Source: Stenocarpella maydis (lineage: Eukaryota > Ascomycota > Sordariomycetes > Diaporthales > Diaporthaceae). From it: a DNA stretch of 64,000 bases. The notes below the pieces were generated by a model. The model worked only from the letters and a program-made list of their open reading frames with translations, made no database searches and was not told the DNA's origin. This document shows, one piece after another, positions 35,024 to 45,143 of the stretch. The stretch is taken from assembly GCA_002270565.1 (NCBI GenBank), contig NQMI01000001.1, forward strand, positions 765,710 to 829,709, written 5' to 3'. Position 1 is the stretch's first letter. Each line of letters opens with the position of its first letter. The position numbers and the translations under genes were made by a program.

Positions 35024-36073
35024 CAGGATTTTCCCTTGCACTTTGTTAGCGCGGTGACTGCCTGAAACGCACGATGTTACCCTATTTGACCAATCAGAAC
35101 GCTCTGAATATCCTCCTCTAATCGAATACATGGTGTTGAGGTCCCTAAAGGCTTGATATCGTATGTGCTTGGCGATGTGCTTGGCGGAGTGCTTGGCTGG
35201 GCGGTGAGTGCCCTGCTGACCCCCTATTCCCCCAGGCTCCCCCAGGACCCCCAGCTAAGACAGGGTTAGGGTCTGCAGCCCCTTCAAACCACCCGCCCGT
35301 TTGTTTGCAGCACCTAAACCCACCAGCCATTAACTACTACACCCAACCCTTCCCTTAACACTATAACTACGATGATTCTGTACTGTTTGACCCGATATTC
35401 GTGTTGTTTGCACTTGAATTACTACGTTTACGCCTTTATTTGGCTTAAAATGAGTGTTGGTGCGATTTTCTGGCGATTTTGAGTATTTCCTCTATTTTGC
35501 TGCTTCTGAGCGCTAACTAACTGCTTGCCAGACCACCCTGATGACTCATCACCTATTACAACCACTAACAACCCAACTGGGAGGTTAACTCTGCCAGTAA
35601 GCCTGCGTAATAATAGCTTCTGTTTGCTGAAGGCTATTGCCTGCGGGCAAATGGCGTACTTGAGCCGGTCAGAAGTTGCAGCAGTGAGTGCCATGATAAC
35701 CTCTCAGAAGGAAGTTCTGAAGAAACGAGGGGAAGTGCGAGATGCCCCCTTTTTGTTGCTCTGGGACTGCTTCAAATTAGCAACGCCCTGACCTTGCTGC
35801 CACTAAGCCGAATTTTCTCATTAAAGCATTCCGATATAGTATTGTCGCATGAGGAAACTTAATTCCACTGCTTTTACGGTAATTGGAATTTCCCAAGACC
35901 TGGGCAAGATGTTTGCCACCTTATTGCCAAAAATCGACCGTTTGGCTTAAGCATTTAAATTAGCAATCCCCTTATTGGCGTGCCTTCTGCCTATAAGAGA
36001 GCCGTGGTCTTACGATGTAAGTTAGTCCCATTGCCCACCAGACATCCACTTAAATCAGGATCTTCCAATACAT

Positions 36074-36137
36074 TAGACCCTTCAGACCCTTCAGACCCTT
36101 CAGACCCTTCAGACTATTCAGACCCTTTAGACCCTTA
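36074..36137. repeat. 9-bp tandem repeat in transposon
   Basis: About seven copies of AGACCCTTC, the later ones degenerate, ending just before the presumed transposase ATG at 36144. Confidence 0.9.
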
Positions 36138-36143
36138 ACTACT

Positions 36144-37830
36144 ATGGCACGCACTCTGCCCTGGCTGCACTCTACCTGCCCTGCTGGGCCCTCCTTTGCA
36201 GACGTTGTCCGCTACGGCTCTGCGGCCTTCCCTGCTCTGCCTAACCCCAACCCTAACCCCACCTATGATGATGATGTTGATGATGATATGCAGTCTGATG
36301 ATGGCATTGAGGAGCAGTTAGACGAGGGTGGTGCGGTGGGGCCTGTGCCCCTGCCGGCACCCACCCCGTAACGCCCCTTGGTCTGTACTTGTTAACTAAG
36401 TCTTATTATATGGGGAACCCATACTAACAGTTTTGACCTATAAGATTCCCTTAAGCCCGACTGCCTTTGACGATCCCCCATCCTTACGTACTCGAAGCCG
36501 ACTTGCCCTGCGGGCCCTGTAACGCCGTGAGGCCCTTGACGACCTAGCTGATGCTCCCCGCCCTCGACGTTTCCACGAAGCCTAATACCATAACCCTCCT
36601 GACCCCCGCGAGCCCATTATCCTTAATGATGAGAATAGTTAATGCCAACCCTTCTATATACATCCTTTATAAGAACCAGGGTCTTTAGCTGCCAACCCTA
36701 TTATCATCCCTAACCTTGATGAGAGTTGGTACTTCGGCTCTACTCCTAATAATAACCCTTGCTTATGATGGCTACCCCGACCTGAACCCCTGGTGGTGCT
36801 TCTGCCCTAGAGGAGACCTCGTGCAGATAACTTTATACTAGCTGAGAGGATAACGTGCTGAGACCTCTACTATATCGCTTATATGCTAGTTAAGGAGATC
36901 GCTTAGGCAACCGACCTCACCATCCGGCAGGTCCAGTATGCGTTAACCGTACAACCTCCGCCCCTACCCCGAGGTTGTCGCTATGTGGTCCCTCCAGAAG
37001 TTACATCCCTCCTATTCTCTATTATTGATATACCAAGAAAGATAAAATGTATTACCCTATATGTATGGCTGTAGCGAATGTACCTGGAACTGCTCCTATA
37101 TACTCTATGGGCATTATGTTCCGCTATGCTTCTCGATGGGTACTAATATATGGTATAGCCATCTTATATCCCTCTTCCTGATTATATATGACGAGCCCGG
37201 CTTGAATTCGCCTTATGCTATTCCCACCTTCTGCCTGTTGATTGGTTACATTGGATATGGATTGATGAGGCGTGGTTCAATGGGCTTAGTGTTGGCCGGA
37301 AGTTTGTGGCTATCGCGCCTGGCGAGGATATTCGAGAGTTTGCCCACGCCAAGTTCAAACCCAATGGGTGGATGTTCTGGGGCTGTTTTGCAGGCAATCA
37401 GCTAGGACCTAGCCTGGTTTGGGATAAGAAATGGGGAAGGATTAATTTAGAGATATACCAATAATACATACTACCCCTTCTGAAGGGCTTCTGGGAGACA
37501 ACTGATTCCTTCGTAATCCAATAAGACAACGCACTAGCACATGTTTCAAGGTTAAGTAGGGCTTGGTTTGCGGAACACATGGGAGAGGCCCGTCTTATTG
37601 CCTGGCCAGCCCACTTGCCTGACCTTAACCCTATTGAATACGTTTGGGCGTGGATGAAGAGTTGGATTGAGAAGGAATATGAATAGCAACCTACGGGCAA
37701 GAATTTGCGTGCAGCAGTTCTGTTAGCTTGGCAAGCCGTCCCCCGCGACATGCTTACAAAACTCTATTCAAGCATGCCAAGGAGGCTGGCGGCAGTAATT
37801 GCAACTAGAGGGGGTTATACTGGCATGTAA
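36144..37830 (+). pseudogene. Tc1/mariner DDE transposase relic
   Basis: The N-terminal part is open from 36144 to 36371 (acidic/Pro-rich). A frame shift then leads into one long frame to the stop at 37828-37830, interrupted by many TAA, TAG and TGA codons. It includes a helix-turn-helix-like stretch (ATDLTIRQVQYALT) and the catalytic domain: WIDEAWF (first Asp at 37264), DNALAH (second Asp at 37525) and WPAHLPDLNPIEYVW (Glu at 37636, 36 residues after the second Asp). This is the Tc1-type DDE endonuclease. Most stops can be read as C-to-T changes of CAA, CAG or CGA codons, as RIP would give. Not functional as it stands. Confidence 0.82.
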
Positions 37831-38010
37831 CGCTACAATCCAGCAACTTCGAAATACAAGCTTGTCCCACCTATTTGCAAGTCCCCGAATTGTCGCTGTG
37901 CACTGACTGCCAAGCCTCGCAAATCACCGCTATTCGCCCAATTCAGCTCAGGGGATCCCTCTCGAAGAGGTCAGAAGTCACGAATTAACGTTATTGCAGG
38001 CAAAACCCTG

Positions 38011-40730
38011 TACGCTCTGCCTCGTGCTGCGGGCTGCTTGGCTGCTTGGCTGCTTGGCTTGCTGCGGTGTCTGTTGGGTGGGGCGGGCGTGGGCGCCACG
38101 TGCCTCTCATGCGAGGCAGGGATCAACGGACGGGGCTGCCTGGCGCGCCGGCCCACGGTGATCACTCGGGAGTAGTCTGTGAGGGCTTTGTGGGCAAGTG
38201 GGCAACGGGTGGGACAGCGCGGCTATCCATCTCGTCGGATTGACAAGTTAGGCAGTATGTGCATCAGCCGGCGTCAGAGTCGGGTCCGGCGCTCGAATGT
38301 AGAGACCGAGCGGCCGAGGAACGAGGAACGGCGGACAAGGGATGGGGGGACCATGAAAGATGGGCGACAGTCGAGGCCGTGCACCAGGTATGAGGCACCG
38401 GGTTGCGTGCAAGAAAAGCCTAACGAGTCAAGGTTTGGGTCCGTTGCAGCTGTCAACAGTTTCGGTTTGCAGTTGGTTGAGGTCTGTGGAATATCTGCAT
38501 GTTAGGGCTGTTGCACGACAGGGGTCTTCGTCATGCCCAATTGCCCACAGGTCCCAGCTCGAGGATGGTGTTTTGGCTGGTGGGGGGATACAGAGAGGGT
38601 GTGGTCATGTTCCCATCACTGAGCTGACGGCGTGCTTCCTGCCGGGTGCGGGATGTGGATTCGAGGACCGGTTGGCCGGTGTCGGGAGGCGGATCGTGCA
38701 GGGTGATCAAGATAACGTCCTTGTGGGATTGTGAGACCCCCAAGATGATGGGCTGCAGGGAGAAGCCGAAACCCAGGGAGGCGTGCAGGAAAGAGGCCTG
38801 CCAGGCCGAGAGCTCTGCAGGGCTGCCTGCATATTGTCCTGTTCATAAAGGAAGCAGGCAGACGGCAGGCTGAGGACGGACGGACGGACTCACTGACTGA
38901 CTGACTGTGCCTCGTCCAGACAATAGACCCAACCTCGCTGCGCCTTTTCCTTGGCCACCTCTGATGACCAAAGTGCAGCTAGTTCTGGCCGTCTGTCCAG
39001 TCCTAGGTGGCCCTGCTGATATGACTAGTTGGTTGATTGATGGATTGATAGGTAGTAAGTACCCTGGTACTGCTCCATTGCATGGGTACGGAGGTAGATT
39101 GTTGGTACGGCCTGCATGCAAGCACCTGATGCAGGGTCTTGACAGCTGACATGAGGCGAGGCAAGGTATGAAGGCTTGTGAGCACGATGAAACAAACAGA
39201 GGCCTCGACGATGATGGTGAGGAGGAGGAGGAGTAGGAGGAGTGCGGATCAACGGATCCCTCAAGCCGTGCGGATCGATCCCTGCAGCCACGCGTTGGGT
39301 TCAATGTTGAGTGCGACCTAACTGATAGATACTTAGGTACAAGGTCAGGTACCCATATGGTACTTTTTGGGTGGGGCCTCTCCCAGTACAAGCTGAGGTA
39401 ACTTCCCAGGTACACTGTTGTTGGTCCACACCCCACCTCCTGAGAGAGACCCCGTTAGGCCTCCCTCTGAATCAGCTGCAGCTGTTTGGGCCTCGCCCAG
39501 AGGGTGACGTGCCGAGGCGGAACGTAACCCAACCCTTGCTGTGCAGACGGGACTTGACCCTTCTCCCCTTCCTTGCAGCACCAGCAGCAGCAGGTGCGAC
39601 ATAGTGTGTGCACGCACACACTGCTTGACACTGACACTGACACTGACACCGACGCCGCACAACCTCTGGTCTCTCTTGATTCAACCTGGCTTAGAGTTAG
39701 ATAGCCAGAGCATTGTCCCCGGACCCAACCCACTGTTCGCTCAGTCTGTTCACCACTCGCAACAGCCTCCGGCCCTGACTTGTCCTGTCCTGGCCGTTTT
39801 CCAATTTCCGAACGAATTGCCGACCTCTCCCCCTTTACATAGTAAACATCCACAGCACCATCCACCATCTCTACCCTCAAACAGTCCACCCATTTATCCA
39901 GCACATCCAAGAATCATTTGGACAGCCACTGGCCAAACCCACCTTGGAATATCTTGTTCGGCCCCCCCCTGCCTGATCAACTGATCCGAACTCGAGAAAA
40001 GAGCCGTCCAGCACATTTACATAGTACACTAGACACTTGAAACACTCGACACGGCCCCGTCCATCCGGCCTTCCCTTCCACCCACATCCGCGCCCACAAC
40101 TGTCCAGGCCCCCCGTCTGGCCAATCCACCACCACATCACAACGCCTTCTCCCTCGATTCAGTCCCTCCACTTCTTTCTCCTTCCTTCAATCTTTTTGCT
40201 GCATTAGCCTTCGGTCCAAGTCTCTTCCTCCTCCTCTCCCTCACCACCCCGGCAGCCAGTGCCAGACCGACAACACATACATTGCATACCATCAATCCCA
40301 CGCGAATTTGCCGGCCTTGCACCATGCCCACTTCCCTGGAATCCTCTCGCCCAATTATGGCGCCCTCGGTATGTCACCCTCGTCACCCTCGGGCTGAACT
40401 TTCTGCCCATCGTCGCTGGAGCCACTCAGTGAACCATGATTCACTACCTTTCCCTTTGCACGTAGGCGTAACACTGCGCTTGCCCGCAACCAACCCCCCC
40501 TTTACTGAGCCCCATTCTCGTATATGCCCTCCCGCCAAACCTGGCCGGCACAGTCGCTGTTCTTTGTCACCGCCGTCACTGCAAAGAGGGGAAGACCATT
40601 GTTGTTATTACCATCCCTCCCGGTCCGGCCAGAGCACTTCTCTTCTCTGCCCTCCTGCTCGACCGGAAACTCAAAAAGCTGACAACAATACCAAAAGTCC
40701 CGAACCTCGGTTCGCTACAGCACATACTCC
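38011..40730. other. Intergenic region
   Basis: No supported gene. It has three TGCTTGGC units at 38035-38058, a CTGA repeat near 38888-38906 and four GACACT units near 39629-39650. The last kilobase is pyrimidine-rich and may be promoter and leader of the gene at 40731. A GTATGT donor near 40372 and a CTACAG acceptor near 40720 could bound a leader intron. Confidence 0.5.
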
Positions 40731-41000
40731 ATGTCTCCCTCCCTGCACACCACCGAGAGCGCCATCGCTGAGATCAGCGATATTGAAAAGGGCCTCACCC
40801 GCATGGAGAACAAGGCCCTCGCCTCGCAGCGCGTCTTCCTCACCGAGTCCCAGGACGACAGGATGAAGAAGCTAGCCCTCGGTGCCAAGCTCGAGCGCGC
40901 CCTCGACCGGAGGATGTCCTCGCAGGACGCCGTCATGCGGAAGCGCACCACATCCACCGTCAGCCAAAAGAGTATCAACGAGAAGGACGCCGCCGCATAA
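40731..41000 (+). CDS. Small conserved-looking helical protein
   Basis: 89 residues, no cysteines, no signal peptide or membrane segment. It is highly charged and predicted to be mostly helical: AIAEISDIEKGLTRMENKAL, then SQDDRMKKLALGAKLERALD and a Ser/Thr/Lys tail. I do not recognise a named family, although the dense, regular charge pattern and coding bias suggest a real conserved fungal protein. The preceding 1 kb is pyrimidine-rich, as is common in leaders of well-expressed fungal genes. Splicing of an upstream coding exon (MAPS...) would not keep the frame, so I start at the ATG at 40731. Confidence 0.6.
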   Translation: MSPSLHTTESAIAEISDIEKGLTRMENKALASQRVFLTESQDDRMKKLALGAKLERALDRRMSSQDAVMRKRTTSTVSQKSINEKDAAA

Positions 41001-42049
41001 ATAAATCCCAAATACCCTACCTAATTTTTGCCATCTTTTGAACAACATCCGGCGGGAAACAAGGAACCCCTGTTCCGGACATCATCGCGGACCACGGACC
41101 ACGGATTTAACACAAACGGATGTGCGGACCACAGGATTCGGCGACTCGGGATTGAGTCAGCAGCATAGGCCCGAAGCAGAAATACCCCGACGAGGAGCTG
41201 AGAACGGAGGGGCCAAGAGCATTCGCGGAGTTTGGAGTCGGCTTCATCCTGAAGAATATTGTCCTGTCTGGCAGTACCGGGGACGGGCACGAGTCTCCCG
41301 TCTGCATTGTCGCTCATTCATAGTCATCATGGGGAAACGGGGGTTAGTGTGGTCTGCCACTTCATCCACCCCACCTATACAGGGGTTCGCGCAGGGAGTC
41401 CGGCATTGCATGACGTTTTAGAAGACAAAGTGCGTGGTCGTAGTTATAGCCAGTTGTCCTGGGGCGCTGGTTTTGCTTTTGTTGGAGACAAGTGCTGCGT
41501 CAAACATTCAACCTAGCGAAGCGGGTCAAGCCAGCGAGGGCGGGGCAACTTTTGTTGCATTTGGGATTTTCTAAATATCAGGCAGGCAAATTGCAATTCC
41601 TCGTGACGCGACAGCAGCGACAGGGACACAAAGACATTGCCACAAACCTAATGAGCTTATTTGGATTTGATCACTTGTGCTGGAACACGTCAGTAAGCCT
41701 CGAGCCCGGCATTATCGTACAATGAAGAGCGCTGCGGCTGCTATAAGAAAATAAAAGAGAATATTGAAGTCGTCCACCCGCAGGACACATCCCCCCTGTG
41801 ACGCCAAACGCCTTGAAGTGCAAAATCCTAACCGAAGGGTCCGAGGCGACATGGCAGCCTGCCACTTCTCTCTCTCTTTCTCTCTCACACACATCTACCT
41901 CGATGCGACCACGACAGCCATGGCCATCATGGAACCCGTTCCCCCATAGCAACGCAGCTACGGCTCCGGCTGCGCACCAAACACATCTCAACACCCCCGA
42001 GCATCATAACCCCCCAGCCCGGAACATGGCGTGCAGGGGCACCCCCCCC
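41001..42049. other. Convergent intergenic region
   Basis: Lies between genes transcribed towards each other. No supported gene; a CT-rich microsatellite is at about 41869-41888. Confidence 0.5.
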
Positions 42050-42661
42050 TTACTTGAGCAGCTTCGCCTCGATCTCCCTGAGCAGCTTGGTCAGCTCTCC
42101 GTCCTCGCCCTCCATCTCGAGGCCCTTGCCGACCCACTCCCTCGCCTCCTCGTACCTGCCCATCTCGTACAGGCACCTTCCCCTGCGGTACCACGCCTTG
42201 GGGTTCCCGACCTTCTTTGCCTCGACGCTGCACTCGGCGTCGGCCCCGCCCTCGACCCAGTCGCGCAGCTCCATGTGCGCCTGCGCGCGGTTGGCCAGCA
42301 GCATGGCGCTCTCGTCGCGTATGAGCCCCGCGGGCTCCCACGCCGGCCGCGTCAGCGCCATCTGCACGCCTAGGGTGTAGAACTTGATGGCCTCCTTGTA
42401 CTTGCCATCCTTGAAGGCCTTGTTGCCGCTCTCCTTGAGCTTGGTGATGTTGTTGGAGCGCTTGGGGTGCACGGGGACCGGGGGAGGGGGCACCACGGCC
42501 GGGTGGTCCAGCGAGAGGAGGGAGCGGTGCAGGGCGTTGAGGGTCTCGAGCTCGGCGGCGAGGGCGCGGGGCGTCGAGGACGGGTGCGTCGTGGTTATGG
42601 ACTTGGTCGTGGGGTCCATGCGCAGCGGGAGCTGGTGGAAGGTGTCCTGGTCGGTGGACAT
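42050..42661 (-). CDS. SEC72: Translocation protein Sec72 (TPR protein)
   Basis: Single exon, 203 residues. It starts MSTDQDTFHQLPLRMDPTTKS, typical of fungal Sec72, and continues with 'LAAELETLNALHRSLLSLDHP' and a Pro-rich VVPPPPVPVHPKR. From residue 72 to about 185 it has TPR motifs: KLKESGNKAFKDGKYKEAI, LLANRAQAHMELRDW, AWYRRGRCLYEMGRYEEARE. Sec72 is a fungal-specific subunit of the Sec63-Sec62-Sec71-Sec72 complex that drives post-translational import into the ER; its cytosolic TPR domain binds Hsp70. An in-frame upstream extension lacks Sec72-like sequence, so I begin at 42661. Length and motif order match the family. Confidence 0.85.
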   Translation of the reverse strand: MSTDQDTFHQLPLRMDPTTKSITTTHPSSTPRALAAELETLNALHRSLLSLDHPAVVPPPPVPVHPKRSNNITKLKESGNKAFKDGKYKEAIKFYTLGVQMALTRPAWEPAGLIRDESAMLLANRAQAHMELRDWVEGGADAECSVEAKKVGNPKAWYRRGRCLYEMGRYEEAREWVGKGLEMEGEDGELTKLLREIEAKLLK

Positions 42662-43439
42662 TGTGGCGGCTGTGTTTTTTTTTTCCTTTCTCTTTCTAAC
42701 TTGGTTGCACCCTGGTGGTGGCGGGGGAGGAAAGCGAGCGAGATGATGTCGTGGGTGGGCTGGTTTGTTGGTCAAGTTTGCATTTACCACGGATGTGGGT
42801 TTATATCATGGAGGGTGTTGCGTGTGGTTGCGGCAGGCTGTGTTCTACGGAAGAGTGGTGCTCAAGGAAATCCGGCAAGAGAGGAATTTGAGAAGAAGAA
42901 AAAGAAGAAAAAGCGAGAGGCTTTTTCTTTTGGTGGTTGCAGTCTAAGTCGGATCGAGTCTCGGATGTTCTTCGACGAGGTCGCAGACTGACCAGGTTGT
43001 ATGTAGGTGGACCAGGTTGTTGTCGGCCGAGGGAAGAGGACAGCTTTGACTGCGCGCCAGGTCCTTATCGGCACCGATAAGGAAACGCTGCAGGTCGGGT
43101 TCCTGGCAGGCCGAATGCGGCTGTGCCCATCCACATCAACGGTCCGCTTCGCTGTCAAGGCAAGGACCAACAAGACTAGGCTTAATTGGACTGTAGACAT
43201 GTCTTGTTGCTGCCGGTCCCTTTTTTATCTGGGCCCTCTCCTCAAAACTCATTTCTCCCTTCTCTCCCCCGATCTAATCCTGCAGAAAGACCAGGGTGGA
43301 TGCAAGGGACAGACACCAAGTCCACCCACACGAGACTAGAAGCGTCACGCACCCTATATATCGATGCCAACAAACCTCGTGCGAGACATTACGATTAATA
43401 TGATCATTACATGCACTTTTCTCATATCTATCTATCTGC
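42662..43439. other. Intergenic region
   Basis: Between the Sec72 start and the 3' end of the next leftward gene. A poly-T run lies just upstream of the Sec72 ATG. No other feature. Confidence 0.5.
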
Positions 43440-45143
43440 TCAGCGTCCGAACACCTTCCCTATCGACCTGGTGAGCGAGAACCCCCCAAAGAGCCAGTCG
43501 TTGGCGTGCCTCCCCGCGTAGGTATGCACATTGGTCTGCGCGCGCTGCGACGCCGGCTTGGTGCCCTTGGCCTTGGCCTTCTTTGACCTCCCAAACTGCG
43601 CCCCTCTGCACATGTAGCACCCGAGCACCTCCAGCAGGTGCCGCTCCTGGTACTTGAAGCAGTTCACGGCCTCGTCGTTGAGGAGGTCCTTTGCGACCTG
43701 CAGCAGCATCCTCGTCAGCACCTCGTCCCGCGTCTCGGCGAGGCTGTGCCAGTCTATCGTGGGCCCGTACACGGACGAGCTGGCGGCGGCGAACGAGGCG
43801 TGGCCGAAGAGCCTCCCCGACAGGTCCCTGTCCGCGAGGACCCGCAGGCAAAAGTCCTCAAACAGGTTGTTCTTGCGGATGACGTCGAGCGCGCACATGA
43901 GCGAGTTCGGGTCCGACACGAGGGACGCGAAGGCGTCGCTCTCCCCGGACGCCTTGACGCGCAGCACGCGCCGGTGGCAGTCGTTTGCGTACCGGAGGGC
44001 CTCGAAGACGGTATCCTCGTCGATGGACGAGATCTGGCCCAGCACAAAGGGCCGCTCGTAGCCGACCCGCTTGCGCCAGAAGATGTTCACGGCGCCCGAG
44101 GTCAGGACGCAGGGCAGCAGCATGATGTAGGCCCACCACTGGGTCGCGGTGATGAGGGCGGCCACGCCGGCCACGATGCCGGTGCCGCCGTTGAGCGCGG
44201 CGTGGAACTGGATGCTGGAGGTGCGGTTGCGGAGCATGGAGCTGATGCGCGTCGACCCCCTGACGTAGTTGAGGGCGGCGGCCTGCTGCTTCCTGGCCCG
44301 GGAGAAGACGTAGCTGGACCACAGCAGGTTGGTGATGCCGAATATCGCGGGGAACGTGTTGCCGATGTAACCCGTCAGCAGGTTGCTGGCCTTGTAGTTT
44401 GCGCTGTCGTGGTCCCCGTCCATGGCCATGTACGTGCCGACGCCGACCATGAGGGCCGAGATGCCCAGCAGGGTGTCGCTCCCGATCCTGTCCACCATCT
44501 CGGTGCCGCTCTCGCGCGTGTTCATGTCGAGGAAGCAGTCGATGGTGCGCAGCATGTTTGCGTTGTCGAGGTACAGCGGCCGCTGGGTCTTGAGGTAGCG
44601 GCGCTCCTCCCTCAGGGCGCGGAGGTTGGCCAGGCTCAGGCGGCCGTCCTTGAAACAGAAGTAGATCATGCCGAGGGCGGCCGTGCCGCCCAGGGCCATG
44701 AAGACGAGGGCGTAGACCGGCACGGGGGTCTGGTTCCAGATGTTGGCCGCGAAGTCGCAGGCGTTGGCGGCCTCGAGGAAGCCAACGGCGCCGAGGAGGC
44801 TGTTGCGGAGCTTGGTCTGCTGGTTGGGCTTGAAGCGACCGCGGCGAGTCTTCTTGAAGTCGAGGCACTCGGCGGCGCCCGGCAGGGGCTGAGAGGACTG
44901 GGGCCGGCGGGCGGCGGCGGCGGCGGCGGGGAGGCGCACGTCGCGGGTGCTGATGCTGCCGGCCGGGACGATCTCTTCGTTCCACCCGCCAAACTCGGAC
45001 GGCGGGGCGCTGGGGGGGTCGCCGAGCGAGTATATGGACTCTAGCTCGAGCACCCAGCCCTGGGTCCTCTCGTCGTAGCTGTCGTTGCTGTCGGCATCGG
45101 GGTCGTGGCGGAACTCGTTGTTGCGGTCTTGGTCATGTGCCAT
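43440..45143 (-). CDS. Fungal integral membrane protein, unknown function
   Basis: Intronless, 567 residues. Residues 1-110 are polar and acidic with an Ala-rich run (about 73-78) and basic KKTRRGRFK (97-105). Hydrophobic segments lie at about 143-163 (YALVFMALGGTAALGMIYF), 224-241 (LLGISALMVGVGTYMA), 255-280 (LLTGYIGNTFPAIFGITNLLW) and 319-356 (two helices, IVAGVAALITATQWW and AYIMLLPCVLTSGAV). The C-terminal 200 residues are soluble and contain 'DEDTVFEALRYANDCHRRVLR' and 'DFCLRVLADRDLSGRLFG', ending in a Lys-rich tail. It looks like one of the conserved unnamed fungal membrane proteins; I cannot assign transport or enzyme activity. Very strong GC-rich codon use on this strand confirms the frame; open frames on the opposite strand are shadows. 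Confidence 0.8.
   Translation of the reverse strand: MAHDQDRNNEFRHDPDADSNDSYDERTQGWVLELESIYSLGDPPSAPPSEFGGWNEEIVPAGSISTRDVRLPAAAAAARRPQSSQPLPGAAECLDFKKTRRGRFKPNQQTKLRNSLLGAVGFLEAANACDFAANIWNQTPVPVYALVFMALGGTAALGMIYFCFKDGRLSLANLRALREERRYLKTQRPLYLDNANMLRTIDCFLDMNTRESGTEMVDRIGSDTLLGISALMVGVGTYMAMDGDHDSANYKASNLLTGYIGNTFPAIFGITNLLWSSYVFSRARKQQAAALNYVRGSTRISSMLRNRTSSIQFHAALNGGTGIVAGVAALITATQWWAYIMLLPCVLTSGAVNIFWRKRVGYERPFVLGQISSIDEDTVFEALRYANDCHRRVLRVKASGESDAFASLVSDPNSLMCALDVIRKNNLFEDFCLRVLADRDLSGRLFGHASFAAASSSVYGPTIDWHSLAETRDEVLTRMLLQVAKDLLNDEAVNCFKYQERHLLEVLGCYMCRGAQFGRSKKAKAKGTKPASQRAQTNVHTYAGRHANDWLFGGFSLTRSIGKVFGR

Larger units (their letters stand above)
35024..38010 (+). mobile_element. Tc1/mariner-type DNA transposon, decayed
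   Basis: A TA dinucleotide flanks each end (35022-35023 and 38011-38012). The left end starts CAGGATTTTCCCTTGCA and the complement of the right end starts CAGGGTTTTGCCTGCA, so these are inverted terminal repeats with a TA target duplication, as expected for Tc1/mariner. The element is about 2.99 kb and carries one transposase relic on the + strand. The first 1.1 kb has no recognised gene, though 35525-35791 is open (88 codons, ends LLLWDCFKLATP). Internal base composition is only mildly shifted, so decay is moderate. Confidence 0.75.

Noticed and set aside
36241..36266. Telomere-like CCCTAACCCCA words
   Set aside because: Too short and irregular; they encode the Asn-Pro repeats of the transposase N-terminus. 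A single GGGTTAGGG at about 35265 is likewise isolated.
35155..38058. TGCTTGGC triplets at both sides of the Tc1-type element as its terminal repeats
   Set aside because: They are in direct, not inverted, orientation with different periods; the CAGG termini next to TA at 35024 and 38010 fit far better.
43638..45044. 468-codon + strand frame and a 375-codon second minus-strand frame
   Set aside because: Both are shadows of the GC-rich membrane-protein gene; their composition (Val/Gly/Glu or Arg/Pro/His-rich) is typical of out-of-frame reading.
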